64,000 bases of DNA from Nitrososphaerota archaeon (GCA_028867595.1 JAGWGB010000001.1:137630-201629); one strand, 5' to 3'. Counted from the first letter of the stretch, positions 53,376 to 60,361 are shown. Made by a program: numbers and translations. Notes: generated by a model not told the origin, from the sequence alone.

Positions 53376-53391
53376 ATTGTTCATGAACAAT
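53376..53391. promoter_or_regulatory. 16-bp perfect palindrome
   Basis: ATTGTTCATGAACAAT is perfectly symmetric and lies about 11 bp upstream of the TATA-like box of the stem element. It looks like a dimeric regulator site. RHH proteins bind such palindromes, and two RHH genes are next to it. Confidence 0.5.
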
Positions 53392-53401
53392 AGTACGCAA
53401 G

Positions 53402-53409
53402 TATTATTT
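53402..53409 (+). promoter_or_regulatory. TATA-like box of the ncRNA candidate
   Basis: tattattt is centred about 25 nt before the first base of the 74-nt stem element at 53431, the normal archaeal TATA-to-start distance. Confidence 0.4.
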
Positions 53410-53430
53410 GGTTTAGAACTTACTTTTGCG

Positions 53431-53504
53431 ATGGAAACTGTAGGTGCCATGGCACCTTAGGGAAATGTGCCCTTCCCAGACTCTCCTTGCCCTACAGTTT
53501 CCAT
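53431..53504 (+). ncRNA. candidate structured small RNA (inverted-repeat element)
   Basis: ATGGAAACTGTAGG (53431-53444) pairs perfectly over 14 bp with CCTACAGTTTCCAT (53491-53504). Inside lie a palindrome AGGTGCCATGGCACCT (53442-53457, which competes with the inner three pairs of the stem) and a second small hairpin GGGAA/TTCCC (53460-53476). The plus strand has a TATA-like box about 25 nt upstream and a T-rich tail (tttgttggttttggcttt) after the stem, so I assign the plus strand. It matches no RNA family I know. Alternatives are a 9-codon leaderless mini-ORF (MET VGA MAP), a MITE-like element or a two-way terminator. Confidence 0.5.
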
Positions 53505-53575
53505 TTTGTTGGTTTTGGCTTTAATTAGCACTGGAACATATTGTATGCGTGACACAATGCGAAAAACTTTTTGTT

Positions 53576-54151
53576 TTACTTGGAGAGATATCTCTTCGGG
53601 ATTTTAATTACTAGCGTGTTTTCCGAAATCTGAAATGTTGCATCACATCCAAGATCCTTGAATGCCTGTTCATAAAACAACTTGGAATGTAACGAATATT
53701 TTTCTCCCATATCATGACGCATAACAAATACAGATTCATTTTCATCATGTATGGCAGTAAGATCAAAACCTGCTACAAATGATTTTATTTTCATCATATC
53801 AATCCATTCGCTTATTCCATAGTTTCCTCGCATTGAGAGGCACAGATCTCGTGGCAATGTCTTGCCTTCCTTCTGAGCTACCTGTACAATTTCCTTGTCA
53901 TCCAATTTTTCCAAAATTAATTTTATGACCTTGTCTTCTATAGGAACCCAGCTTGATTTTGCTGCAACTACATCCCATTCGATTGCCTGCAAAAGCAACT
54001 TATTTACAAGTGCATTTACTGTTGATTTTTCATACTGTGCATGAGTTTTTAACTTTGCAAGTACTTTTGAGTCCAGCCTAAAGGTTACAGTTCCAGTGGA
54101 CTCTTTGTATTTTTGAGAATCAGTTTGCGTTTTCATCATCTGCAAATGCAA
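53576..54151 (-). CDS. RHH-domain DNA-binding protein (tandem copy 2)
   Basis: A 191-residue protein. The N-terminal ribbon-helix-helix (GTVTFRLDSKVLAKLKTHAQ, then STVNALVNKLLLQAIEWD) is followed by a C-terminal alpha/beta domain of about 130 residues (MRHDMGEKYSLHSKLFYEQAF). It is a paralogue of the gene at 54120-54674 over its whole length. Its start overlaps that gene's end by 32 nt (ATGs at 54139 and 54136 are alternatives). Likely a regulator whose large C-terminal domain senses a signal; ligand unknown. Confidence 0.8.
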   Translation of the reverse strand: MHLQMMKTQTDSQKYKESTGTVTFRLDSKVLAKLKTHAQYEKSTVNALVNKLLLQAIEWDVVAAKSSWVPIEDKVIKLILEKLDDKEIVQVAQKEGKTLPRDLCLSMRGNYGISEWIDMMKIKSFVAGFDLTAIHDENESVFVMRHDMGEKYSLHSKLFYEQAFKDLGCDATFQISENTLVIKIPKRYLSK

Positions 54152-54674
54152 TCCTTATTGTGTTATTATCATACTCTAACTCTATGCTCTTGTGCAATAC
54201 TTCTTTGAATACAAGCTCAAGTATTGTCTTTTGGTAGAGGGCCCATTTCTTTCCAAGATCATGCTTTAGGACTATACTATGAACTCCATCATCGATGAGA
54301 TGGCTTGTTTGCACCGAAGAATTCAGCATCATAGTTTCATACCATGAAAGAAATGATCTGAGGTCTACCTTTCCGCGCATAAATAACACAATGTCTTCGA
54401 TCTCTTCCTTTCCCATCGTCGATGCTAGCTCGACTATGAATTTCTCGTCTAGCCCGTCAAGTATTTTTTTCAATACTGGTCTTGTCAGGATAACGAATCC
54501 TGACCTTGGGAGATAAACATCCCAATCGATGAATCTACGCAACGCTTGATTCACAAGTGTATTTGTGCTGACTTCTTGTACGCGTGACAAGTTGCGTAGT
54601 TTGTTTATGGTGCTGTCATCGAGTCGAAACGTTATGGTAGACGTCTTTTTAGACCCTGAGACCATGTTCATCAT
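54120..54674 (-). CDS. RHH-domain DNA-binding protein (tandem copy 1)
   Basis: A 184-residue protein with the same layout: RHH at about 12-55 (STITFRLDDSTINKLRNLSR, then NTLVNQALRRFIDWD), then DIVLFMRGKVDLRSFLSWYE and VLKHDLGKKWALYQKTILE, matching MRGNYGISEWIDMM and VMRHDMGEKYSLHSKLF of copy 2. The pair arose by tandem duplication and they may form a heterodimer. Start at 54674, with a second ATG next to it. Confidence 0.8.
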   Translation of the reverse strand: MMNMVSGSKKTSTITFRLDDSTINKLRNLSRVQEVSTNTLVNQALRRFIDWDVYLPRSGFVILTRPVLKKILDGLDEKFIVELASTMGKEEIEDIVLFMRGKVDLRSFLSWYETMMLNSSVQTSHLIDDGVHSIVLKHDLGKKWALYQKTILELVFKEVLHKSIELEYDNNTIRIAFADDENAN

Positions 54675-54781
54675 GTATTTATTGTCAGCCCAGGGTATTT
54701 ATGAAATGACGAACCTTGTTCACTAATACTGTTAAACCCCTACAGATTTGTTCTTGATTTGTACCACAAGTTTTAAGGCAG

Positions 54782-54967
54782 TCACCTTTTGTGAGACAAG
54801 AAAGGATCAAGTATTTTTTGCGGAAGTTTCCTCCTGTTTCTTCGTAGTATGACATAGCAGGTTATTATTTCACGTATCTTCTCCTCAGGAGTCATGTTTT
54901 CCATGTTGCATTCGGCAAGGAAATCAGAATAATCATTGTTGTTAATGTTGATTGTTATTTTTGGCAT
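54782..54967 (-). CDS. small protein, 61 aa, possibly RHH-like
   Basis: A 61-residue protein. An N-terminal strand (PKITININ) and two helices (DYSDFLAECN and PEEKIREIITCYVILRR) could form a small RHH, but this is weak. A basic C-terminus (RRNRRKLPQK) suits DNA binding. Next to the RHH pair on the same strand, 107 nt upstream. Confidence 0.5.
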   Translation of the reverse strand: MPKITININNNDYSDFLAECNMENMTPEEKIREIITCYVILRRNRRKLPQKILDPFLSHKR

Positions 54968-55119
54968 ATCGTTGCATACAGGATTGTTTCTAGTTTTGAT
55001 TTAACATCTGTGATCGAATAAGAGCTAGCTTGGAATTGAATAATCATTTAAAATTTTAACATATGACTGAAATCCTTCTTACCATGTTGGGTAAAAAGAC
55101 TAGATGATAAGAACACACA

Positions 55120-55305
55120 GTGATAGTCAAGATAATAATCATATGCGCAATTGCGCTCTTTCTGATTGCGTACTTTCATTTTACGCAGGCAGGAGTTGTC
55201 TTTGACAAGGTGGTGCAGGTAAGAAATACGGTTCAGAACGCAACTGACCCAATCATAAAAAATGTCTTGCAAAAGGCTGCAAGCTATAACCTGACAAAAC
55301 ACTAG
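55120..55305 (+). CDS. small exported or membrane protein, 61 aa
   Basis: A 61-residue protein. One N-terminal hydrophobic segment (IVKIIIICAIALFLIAYFHF) is followed by a hydrophilic helix (VVQVRNTVQNATDPIIKNVL). GTG start at 55120 about 28 nt after gggtaaaaag. A minus-strand frame over the same bases has no protein-like pattern. Function unknown. Confidence 0.55.
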   Translation: MIVKIIIICAIALFLIAYFHFTQAGVVFDKVVQVRNTVQNATDPIIKNVLQKAASYNLTKH

Positions 55306-55392
55306 CATGCATCTAAAAATGCAAGCAGTTTAGATTGGAAAAATAGAATAAAAATATGAAAAATTTAGATTTTTTTCAAGTAACTGAACTTC

Positions 55393-55674
55393 CTAAGAAG
55401 CAGCTTCTACTATTTCAGCAATAGCGAATCGCTGGCCTACTTCGGTAACTTTTACTTTTGCGTTTTGACCAGCTTTGCCGTTCTTAACAAATATCACAAA
55501 GCCTTCGACTCTTGCGATACCGTCTCCTTTTCTACTGATCTCTGTAATAGATACGTCGTATTCCTTTCCAGTTTCTACTGGTTTTGGTCTATCATCAAAC
55601 TGTCTATTACCGCCAAATCTTCGTCCTCCGCCGTAGCCTCTAGATTGACCATAACCGCCTTCGTTGTAACCCAT
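55393..55674 (-). CDS. TRAM-domain RNA-binding protein
   Basis: A 93-residue protein. A Gly/Arg/Tyr-rich start (about 1-27, GYGQSRGYGGGRRFGGNR) precedes a single TRAM domain (GKEYDVSITEISRKGDGIARVE, then VFVKNGKAGQNAKVKVTEV). Stand-alone archaeal TRAM proteins bind RNA and act like cold-shock RNA chaperones. The Gly/Arg-rich N-terminus recalls RGG boxes and may add RNA affinity. Confidence 0.92.
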   Translation of the reverse strand: MGYNEGGYGQSRGYGGGRRFGGNRQFDDRPKPVETGKEYDVSITEISRKGDGIARVEGFVIFVKNGKAGQNAKVKVTEVGQRFAIAEIVEAAS

Positions 55675-55831
55675 TCATTGCACCTCCCTTTGTTGCTTTA
55701 CGATGCATCTGACATCTATAAGAATGGATGCATTACCAATTTTCATTGAAAATATACTGTTTCATATCAAATTGTATACACCATATTCTATAGGAACAAG
55801 ACACTAAGCCAATGAGGTAGTTTTGTTATGC

Positions 55832-55942
55832 ATGGCTTCAGAGTCGGACAAAGAACTAGAATCTGCATCCAGTACTGAAACGATTACAGAAGAGGTCGAG
55901 GAAATGGATGCAGAAGAGGATCCAAAAGTAGAGATTGACTAG
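55832..55942 (+). CDS. acidic mini-protein, 36 aa
   Basis: A 36-residue frame, very acidic (MASESDKELESASSTET, then EEVEEMDAEEDPKVEID). It fills much of the gap between the TRAM gene and 56034. Composition is biased and likely disordered; the size makes this a moderate call. Confidence 0.45.
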   Translation: MASESDKELESASSTETITEEVEEMDAEEDPKVEID

Positions 55943-56033
55943 AATACTGGTCACTCTACCTATTTTATTAATAAAAAATATTACTGAATAATGTTAATCC
56001 AGTTTTTTATTTGATCAAGACCTAAAGATACAT

Positions 56034-56249
56034 GTGAAAAACCTAAAAAATTCCAAACAGTTTGGCGTTTTGCTTGGAATTTTGGTGTTAGTTGCTGTTT
56101 CAGCAATACTTCCAAATGCTTTTGCACAAGTAACGTATACTGACTCTGACAATCCTCACGGTCCACTTCAAATGTACGGTTGGACTATTGGGATGGCAGT
56201 AGCTGCAGCATTGGCTGGCATTGGAGTATGGACCACAATCAAGCGCTAA
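56034..56249 (+). CDS. small exported membrane protein, 71 aa
   Basis: A 71-residue protein. A signal-like segment (about 10-31, FGVLLGILVLVAVSAILPNAFA) may be cut after AFA. A short external loop (QVTYTDSDNPHGPLQMYGW) and a C-terminal helix (TIGMAVAAALAGIGVWTT) follow, with a basic tail. GTG start, about 28 nt after ttttttatt. Function unknown. Confidence 0.65.
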   Translation: MKNLKNSKQFGVLLGILVLVAVSAILPNAFAQVTYTDSDNPHGPLQMYGWTIGMAVAAALAGIGVWTTIKR

Positions 56250-56278
56250 GATTTAATTTCAGATATAATTTTTTTGCA

Positions 56279-56527
56279 TTAATTCTTCTTTTTGGAAGGT
56301 TCTCGAAAGTTAAACTCGTCATGAAATGTTCCGCACTGTGAACAAAAGCTATAGACCCTTGACACCTTAGAACCACACTTGCCGCAAAAATTTATCGAGT
56401 CATAATCTTCTTTAGTATATTCTTTTTTGGACCTATACTCACGCTTTACATATTGGATTTTTTGTTCTAGCATTCCGATGTATTTTTCATTTGTGTTATG
56501 CTCTGTTAGTTTTTTATCCATGGTCAC
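56279..56527 (-). CDS. zinc-ribbon protein, 82 aa
   Basis: An 82-residue protein. A charged helical part (about 14-45, EKYIGMLEQKIQYVKREYRSKKE) precedes a zinc ribbon with CGKC and CSQC knuckles. Probably a nucleic acid or protein adaptor. A second in-frame ATG at 56521 is equally good as a start. Confidence 0.7.
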   Translation of the reverse strand: MTMDKKLTEHNTNEKYIGMLEQKIQYVKREYRSKKEYTKEDYDSINFCGKCGSKVSRVYSFCSQCGTFHDEFNFREPSKKKN

Positions 56528-56565
56528 AATCGATAAATCTTGGGTTCAATTAAAATGGATTGTTC

Positions 56566-56835
56566 TTATCCCAGAGAATCGCTTTGGGCGTCTTTCATAC
56601 CAGGCTTGTTGCGCGGCTTTGAGCGCACCATGCAGTTGCAGCAGTTGCAGTATATGCCGACAGAGTCTGAGGTTGCAGGCTTGTCATCTCTGTCATGGCA
56701 TCCTTCTCGTCCCATGAAAATTCCGCAAATCTGACACCTTACTTGGTCTGACAGATAACGGCTGGTTCCGTCTCTTGGCTTTCTGGCCTTGTATTGTTTA
56801 CAGATGCCTTTGCAGACACCTCTGTCTTTATGCAT
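56566..56835 (-). CDS. Cys-rich zinc-binding protein, 89 aa
   Basis: An 89-residue protein with eight or more Cys/His: CKGICKQY, RCQICGIFM, a CHDRDD segment and YCNCCNCMVRSKPRN. It resembles a thaumarchaeal family with the pattern KDRGVCK...ARKP...RYxxxQxRCQIC...KPRN, which is known to me only as uncharacterised. A plus-strand frame over the same bases lacks this pattern. Likely binds two zinc ions. Confidence 0.75.
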   Translation of the reverse strand: MHKDRGVCKGICKQYKARKPRDGTSRYLSDQVRCQICGIFMGREGCHDRDDKPATSDSVGIYCNCCNCMVRSKPRNKPGMKDAQSDSLG

Positions 56836-56875
56836 CTGTAACCTGATACAGAGGAGAAATAAATCTCCAGTGATG

Positions 56876-57949
56876 TCATGTGCTGCCTAGGTTTGGGTTC
56901 TTCACCATGTCAGTTCTCAGCTGCCCGCATGCAGCCGAGATCTCCGAACCTTTTTCCACTCTAACAGTACAGTTTACACCAGCCTCTTTCAATACTCGTT
57001 CAAACTCTGTGATACGCTTCCATCTCGGGCGCTGAAAACCTCCAGCGGTGGGGTTTACAGGAATCAAGTTTACGTGAACTCCGTTTCCTTTCAATAATGC
57101 TGCAAGCTCTTCTGCAATCTCTTTTGAATCATTGATGCCGTCTAGCAATGCATACTCTAGTGAAACACGTCGACCTGTTTTTTTGAAATAGCTTCGCGTA
57201 ACAGAAATTAAATCTTCAACGGAATGTGGTCCCGCAGTCGGTACAAGTTTTTGCCTTAGGTCGTCATTTGGAGCATGAAGTGATATCGCAAGCCCGATTT
57301 GGAGATCTTCTTCTGCTAGACGTTCTATTCCCTGCATGACACCAACTGTTGAAATTGTAATGTGCCTCTGCCCCAATCCAAATGCTCGTGCATGTGTTAA
57401 CAGTTTGACAGATCGTATAGTTTCAGCATAATTTGCAAGAGGCTCTCCCATTCCCATAAAGACAAGATTTGTTATGTGTTCTCCTCGTTCATGCAACATT
57501 GAAGCAAAGTGTAACACCTGAGTAACAATCTCTTCTGCCTTGAGGTTTCGCTCAAAACCCATCTGCCCTGTGGCACAAAACTTGCAACCCATTGCGCAAC
57601 CAACCTGTGTAGAGACACAGACAGTTGATCTTGGATGTTCTTTGTCCTTTTTGTGATACTGCATGAGTACAGTCTCAATTAGGGTTCCATCACCAAGCTT
57701 GAGTAGAAGTTTTGTAGTCTCACCATCTTCGCTTACTACGCGGTGTACCTCATTTGCAGAACCAACGGCATGCCCTGCCAAAGTCAGCTTGGAACGCATC
57801 TCAGCAGGTAGTTGTTTTATGGAAGATACATCTTTTGGAAACTCGTTATACAGTGCTTGGAGTAACTGATCTGCGCGATAACGTGGTTCACCTAGTAGTT
57901 TTACAAGATCGTCGATTTCCTCAGGTAACATTCTGTAAAGATCAGTCAT
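56876..57949 (-). CDS. rlmN: RlmN-type radical SAM rRNA/tRNA adenine C2-methyltransferase
   Basis: A 357-residue enzyme that methylates C2 of adenosine (A2503 of 23S rRNA, A37 of some tRNAs in bacteria). The radical SAM cluster is Cys118, Cys122, Cys125 (CAMGCKFC, in CVSTQVGCAMGC). The methyl-accepting Cys near the end is visible in ISAACGQLR. NLVFMGMGEPLANY and RVSLEYALLDGINDS are family signatures. RlmN is chiefly bacterial, and this copy is complete and bacterial in style, so horizontal gain is likely. A Cfr-like activity cannot be excluded from motifs alone. Confidence 0.92.
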   Translation of the reverse strand: MTDLYRMLPEEIDDLVKLLGEPRYRADQLLQALYNEFPKDVSSIKQLPAEMRSKLTLAGHAVGSANEVHRVVSEDGETTKLLLKLGDGTLIETVLMQYHKKDKEHPRSTVCVSTQVGCAMGCKFCATGQMGFERNLKAEEIVTQVLHFASMLHERGEHITNLVFMGMGEPLANYAETIRSVKLLTHARAFGLGQRHITISTVGVMQGIERLAEEDLQIGLAISLHAPNDDLRQKLVPTAGPHSVEDLISVTRSYFKKTGRRVSLEYALLDGINDSKEIAEELAALLKGNGVHVNLIPVNPTAGGFQRPRWKRITEFERVLKEAGVNCTVRVEKGSEISAACGQLRTDMVKNPNLGST

Positions 57950-58114
57950 GCAATATCACTAGTTTGACATGCGTTAAACACGCCTTTTATTGGATCTAAC
58001 CCCATTAGTATTTTTTGCAATTGCGACTTTGTTTTAGGTCAAATTTTAGTTGATTTGCTGCTGTAATAATTTGGATTGAACCTTTAAAGTTGGTTGGCTC
58101 ATCTTTAGGGACAA

Positions 58115-58210
58115 GTGTCAGAGCTTACTCCTGAGCGATTGCAGACTCTAGCCCAACTTTATCGGCTAAACAATATCATCGCTACTCTATGTTTATCATT
58201 TCATAGATAA
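58115..58210 (+). CDS. possible mini-protein, 31 aa
   Basis: A 31-residue frame with a protein-like sequence (SELTPERLQTLAQLYRLNN, then IIATLCLSFHR). GTG start about 28 nt after ctttaaag (58082-58089). It is the only coding-like segment in the 337-nt gap between rlmN and the GAF regulator. Tentative because of its size. Confidence 0.35.
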   Translation: MSELTPERLQTLAQLYRLNNIIATLCLSFHR

Positions 58211-58286
58211 CCATAGAGACATTATTTTTTGACTTGAATTCATAACCTACGGTGTATAGCTAGACAGTTTTCTGTTTTACACTGCT

Positions 58287-59291
58287 TTAGGTAACAAGAA
58301 AATCCTTGGTCTCAAAAAAGCCAGAAAGCTCCTTGGACAACTGGTCTGAGAACATGCCCAAAATCTCAAAATCGCTCGGCGAGAGAGTTTTTTGGCTAAA
58401 CATCCCTAAAACTGCTACAAGATCTCCTTTGTACAGTATCGGATAGCCTGCAAAAGATCGAAGTTTTTCTTTTTTTGCCCAGTCATGATATTTTATTCTT
58501 GGATCGTGGAAAACATCGTTTGAAACTACAGGTTTTTTTGTTTTGGCTACGGCGCCAATCTTAAGCGAATTTAACGGTATCTTTGAAAATTCACCGTTTA
58601 TGTTTTTGTACTTGCCTGCACTGTACTTTAGAATCAGTGTTTTTGATTTTTTGTCATAGAACCAGATTCTTGCGAACTTGGCATCAAAATACTTTACAAG
58701 GGATTCTGCTATGGCATTCAATCGGTCATTGAGGTTGTCATGTTTTTTTATGGAATTTAGTATGGTGTGTACCTGAATCTTTTTTTCATGGCTTTCATAT
58801 TCGTCAAATAAGACATAGGGAGATGATTTTGTTGCTTTTGACTCATATGAGCGAAAATCTGCTATCAGGTCTGCAAATCTGTTAAGGAAGTTGTTTGTCT
58901 CAAGGTCATACTGCTCTACTGAAGAAAATACAAAATGGCATACCCAGTCAAAATCTCCGCTCAGTCTTGCAGCATAGATACAAAATGGTGACTCGTTCAC
59001 ATATCTTGTCAGTCGTTCAATTGCCTCGGAAAGAGTTTTTGAATATTTGAACTTGACAAGTATTGTGCGGTTTACCTTTTCTGACACTAAGTTGGGATTG
59101 AGTATTGCCGCATAGCCCACGATGACTTTGTTTTTTTGCAATCTTTCAAGTCTTTGTCTTACTGCCCTGTCAGTGATTGTAAAGCTCATTCCTTGCAGAA
59201 TCTTGGCTATATCCTGCGAGGAAGTCCTGGCATTTCGTCCAAGATGATATAAGATGACCTTGTCAATTGCATCCATATTGCGTATTTGCAT
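58287..59291 (-). CDS. Lrp/AsnC-type regulator fused to a GAF domain
   Basis: A 334-residue protein. An Lrp-like HTH (about 6-60, DAIDKVILYHLGRNARTSS, TDRAVRQRLERLQKNKVI) is followed by a RAM-like region (about 65-150, SEKVNRTILVKFKYSKTLSE) and a C-terminal GAF domain (about 185-325, ARIWFYDKKSKTLILKYSAG, VFHDPRIKYHDWAKKEKLRS, GYPILYKGDLVAVLGMFS). GAF domains bind small molecules or haem. Together this is a one-component transcription regulator. An alternative ATG at 59276 is possible. Operator-like sites lie just upstream (59309-59396), facing the small exported protein gene. Confidence 0.82.
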   Translation of the reverse strand: MQIRNMDAIDKVILYHLGRNARTSSQDIAKILQGMSFTITDRAVRQRLERLQKNKVIVGYAAILNPNLVSEKVNRTILVKFKYSKTLSEAIERLTRYVNESPFCIYAARLSGDFDWVCHFVFSSVEQYDLETNNFLNRFADLIADFRSYESKATKSSPYVLFDEYESHEKKIQVHTILNSIKKHDNLNDRLNAIAESLVKYFDAKFARIWFYDKKSKTLILKYSAGKYKNINGEFSKIPLNSLKIGAVAKTKKPVVSNDVFHDPRIKYHDWAKKEKLRSFAGYPILYKGDLVAVLGMFSQKTLSPSDFEILGMFSDQLSKELSGFFETKDFLVT

Positions 59292-59308
59292 AGGCTGCTA
59301 ATATCGAT

Positions 59309-59396
59309 TTCCGAACTGGAAATTATTTGGAAAACAGCGATATCTATTGAATTGATTTTCTTCCGGTTCGGAAATATTTGGGACGGAATTTCTTCC
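59309..59396. promoter_or_regulatory. duplicated operator-like sites in a divergent promoter
   Basis: Two similar elements, TTCCG-n4-GGAAATTATTTGG (59309-59330) and TTCCG-n4-GGAAATATTTGG (59361-59381), lie 52 bp apart in the same orientation (about five helical turns). Each is an imperfect inverted repeat (TTCC...GGAA). A third GGAA-n4-TTCC symmetric site is at 59385-59396. The first overlaps the likely TATA of the GAF-regulator gene; the others precede the promoter of the small exported protein. Confidence 0.55.
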
Positions 59397-59432
59397 AGTC
59401 TGCATATCAATTCTGGTTGTTACTGTATTACC

Positions 59433-59696
59433 ATGAAAGGAAAAACAATCAACACGTTTGCCATACTGGTAATACTTTTGATAGCAGCACCAGAGGCAGT
59501 TGGCCATTCGCTTTTTGACAAACCTCATCCCACAAGTTCGTCTGTAACTAGCGCCATATCATTGACAGACAAGATAAGCAAGGATCCAAAGTATGGTCTA
59601 AACTGCAACCTTGCTCTGGAAAACGATCCATCAGGAGCAAACATCTCACGAGCTGCAGGCTTGGAAGGAAAGTATGGAAGTTATTCGTGTGTGTAA
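59433..59696 (+). CDS. small exported protein, three-copy family member 3
   Basis: An 87-residue protein with the same design as 45826 and 49358: MKGKTINTFAILVILLI with the helix ending PEAVGHSLFDK, then SSVTSAISLTDK, CNLALENDPSGANISRAAG and a final Cys (YSC). The frame is open upstream to 59286, but the ATG at 59433 fits the family N-terminus. Likely controlled by the divergent GAF regulator, whose operator-like sites lie between the two genes. Confidence 0.8.
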   Translation: MKGKTINTFAILVILLIAAPEAVGHSLFDKPHPTSSSVTSAISLTDKISKDPKYGLNCNLALENDPSGANISRAAGLEGKYGSYSCV

Positions 59697-59811
59697 GGCA
59701 CGGATAGTTTCATGTCACAATTACATCGAACATGATTTTCTATGAAATTATGTAATCCTAATAATTGTCTGGCAAAACAGTTAAAATCTTTGCCGCCATA
59801 CAATTCACTAC

Positions 59812-60294
59812 TTGACAAAGCCCATTCCAGATGGATACAATTCTGTGACAACAAGCCTGACTGTACGTGGGGCTTCAGACGCAATTGAGTTTTATAAAAA
59901 AGCATTTGGTGCACAGGAAATAATGAGATTTCCAGGGCCTGACGGAAAATCAATCATGCATGCTGAAATGAAGATAGGAGACTCACGAATTATGCTAATG
60001 GATGAGTTTCCCCACATGAAATGCCTGTCACCTCAATCAGTAGGAAATGCAACGAGCGGAATCTTTCTTTATGTTGAGAACTCTGATGATGTGTTCAACA
60101 AAGCTGTCTCAGCAGGAGGCAAGATAATTATGCCGATCATGGATGCGTTTTGGGGAGACAGATGCGGCTCGATTGAGGATCCGTTCGGGCACAAATGGAC
60201 CATATCTACACATAAAAAAGACATGTCTCGAGAAGAAATGGCCAAGGCCGGCGAGGAATTTATGAAATCAATGAAAGACTCGTGCAAGACATAG
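59812..60294 (+). CDS. VOC-family (glyoxalase/PhnB-like) protein
   Basis: A 160-residue vicinal-oxygen-chelate protein. SLTVRGASDAIEFYKKAFGAQEIMRFPGPDG opens the fold, HAEMKIGDSRIMLMDEF gives a possible His/Glu metal pair, and DRCGSIEDPFGHKWTIS the second half. PhnB-type members have no proven enzyme activity. The C-terminus is an extra helix (KKDMSREEMAKAGEEFMKSM). TTG start at 59812 after gttaaaatc (about 59783). Confidence 0.9.
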   Translation: MTKPIPDGYNSVTTSLTVRGASDAIEFYKKAFGAQEIMRFPGPDGKSIMHAEMKIGDSRIMLMDEFPHMKCLSPQSVGNATSGIFLYVENSDDVFNKAVSAGGKIIMPIMDAFWGDRCGSIEDPFGHKWTISTHKKDMSREEMAKAGEEFMKSMKDSCKT

Positions 60295-60361
60295 ACAGTT
60301 CAGTTTAGAAAATTTAGGTTTTATTTTGAAACATACTTGCATAAACTAGAAAATAAAAAAA

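Larger units (their letters stand above)
53172..53575. other. 404-nt protein-free gap with an inverted-repeat element
   Basis: No protein gene is seen here. The gap holds, left to right, the antiporter promoter region (53172-53300), a 16-bp palindrome (53376-53391), a TATA-like box (53402-53409), the 74-nt stem element (53431-53504) and a T-rich tail. It ends with a T-tract on the minus strand (53562-53568 region) that probably terminates the RHH gene. Confidence 0.6.

Noticed and set aside
53431-53504. stem element as a transposon remnant
   Set aside because: No flanking target duplication visible and no second copy in the window; kept as an alternative only.
55048-55308. 86-aa minus-strand frame
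   Set aside because: Antisense to a small exported protein with a proper hydrophobic segment and promoter.
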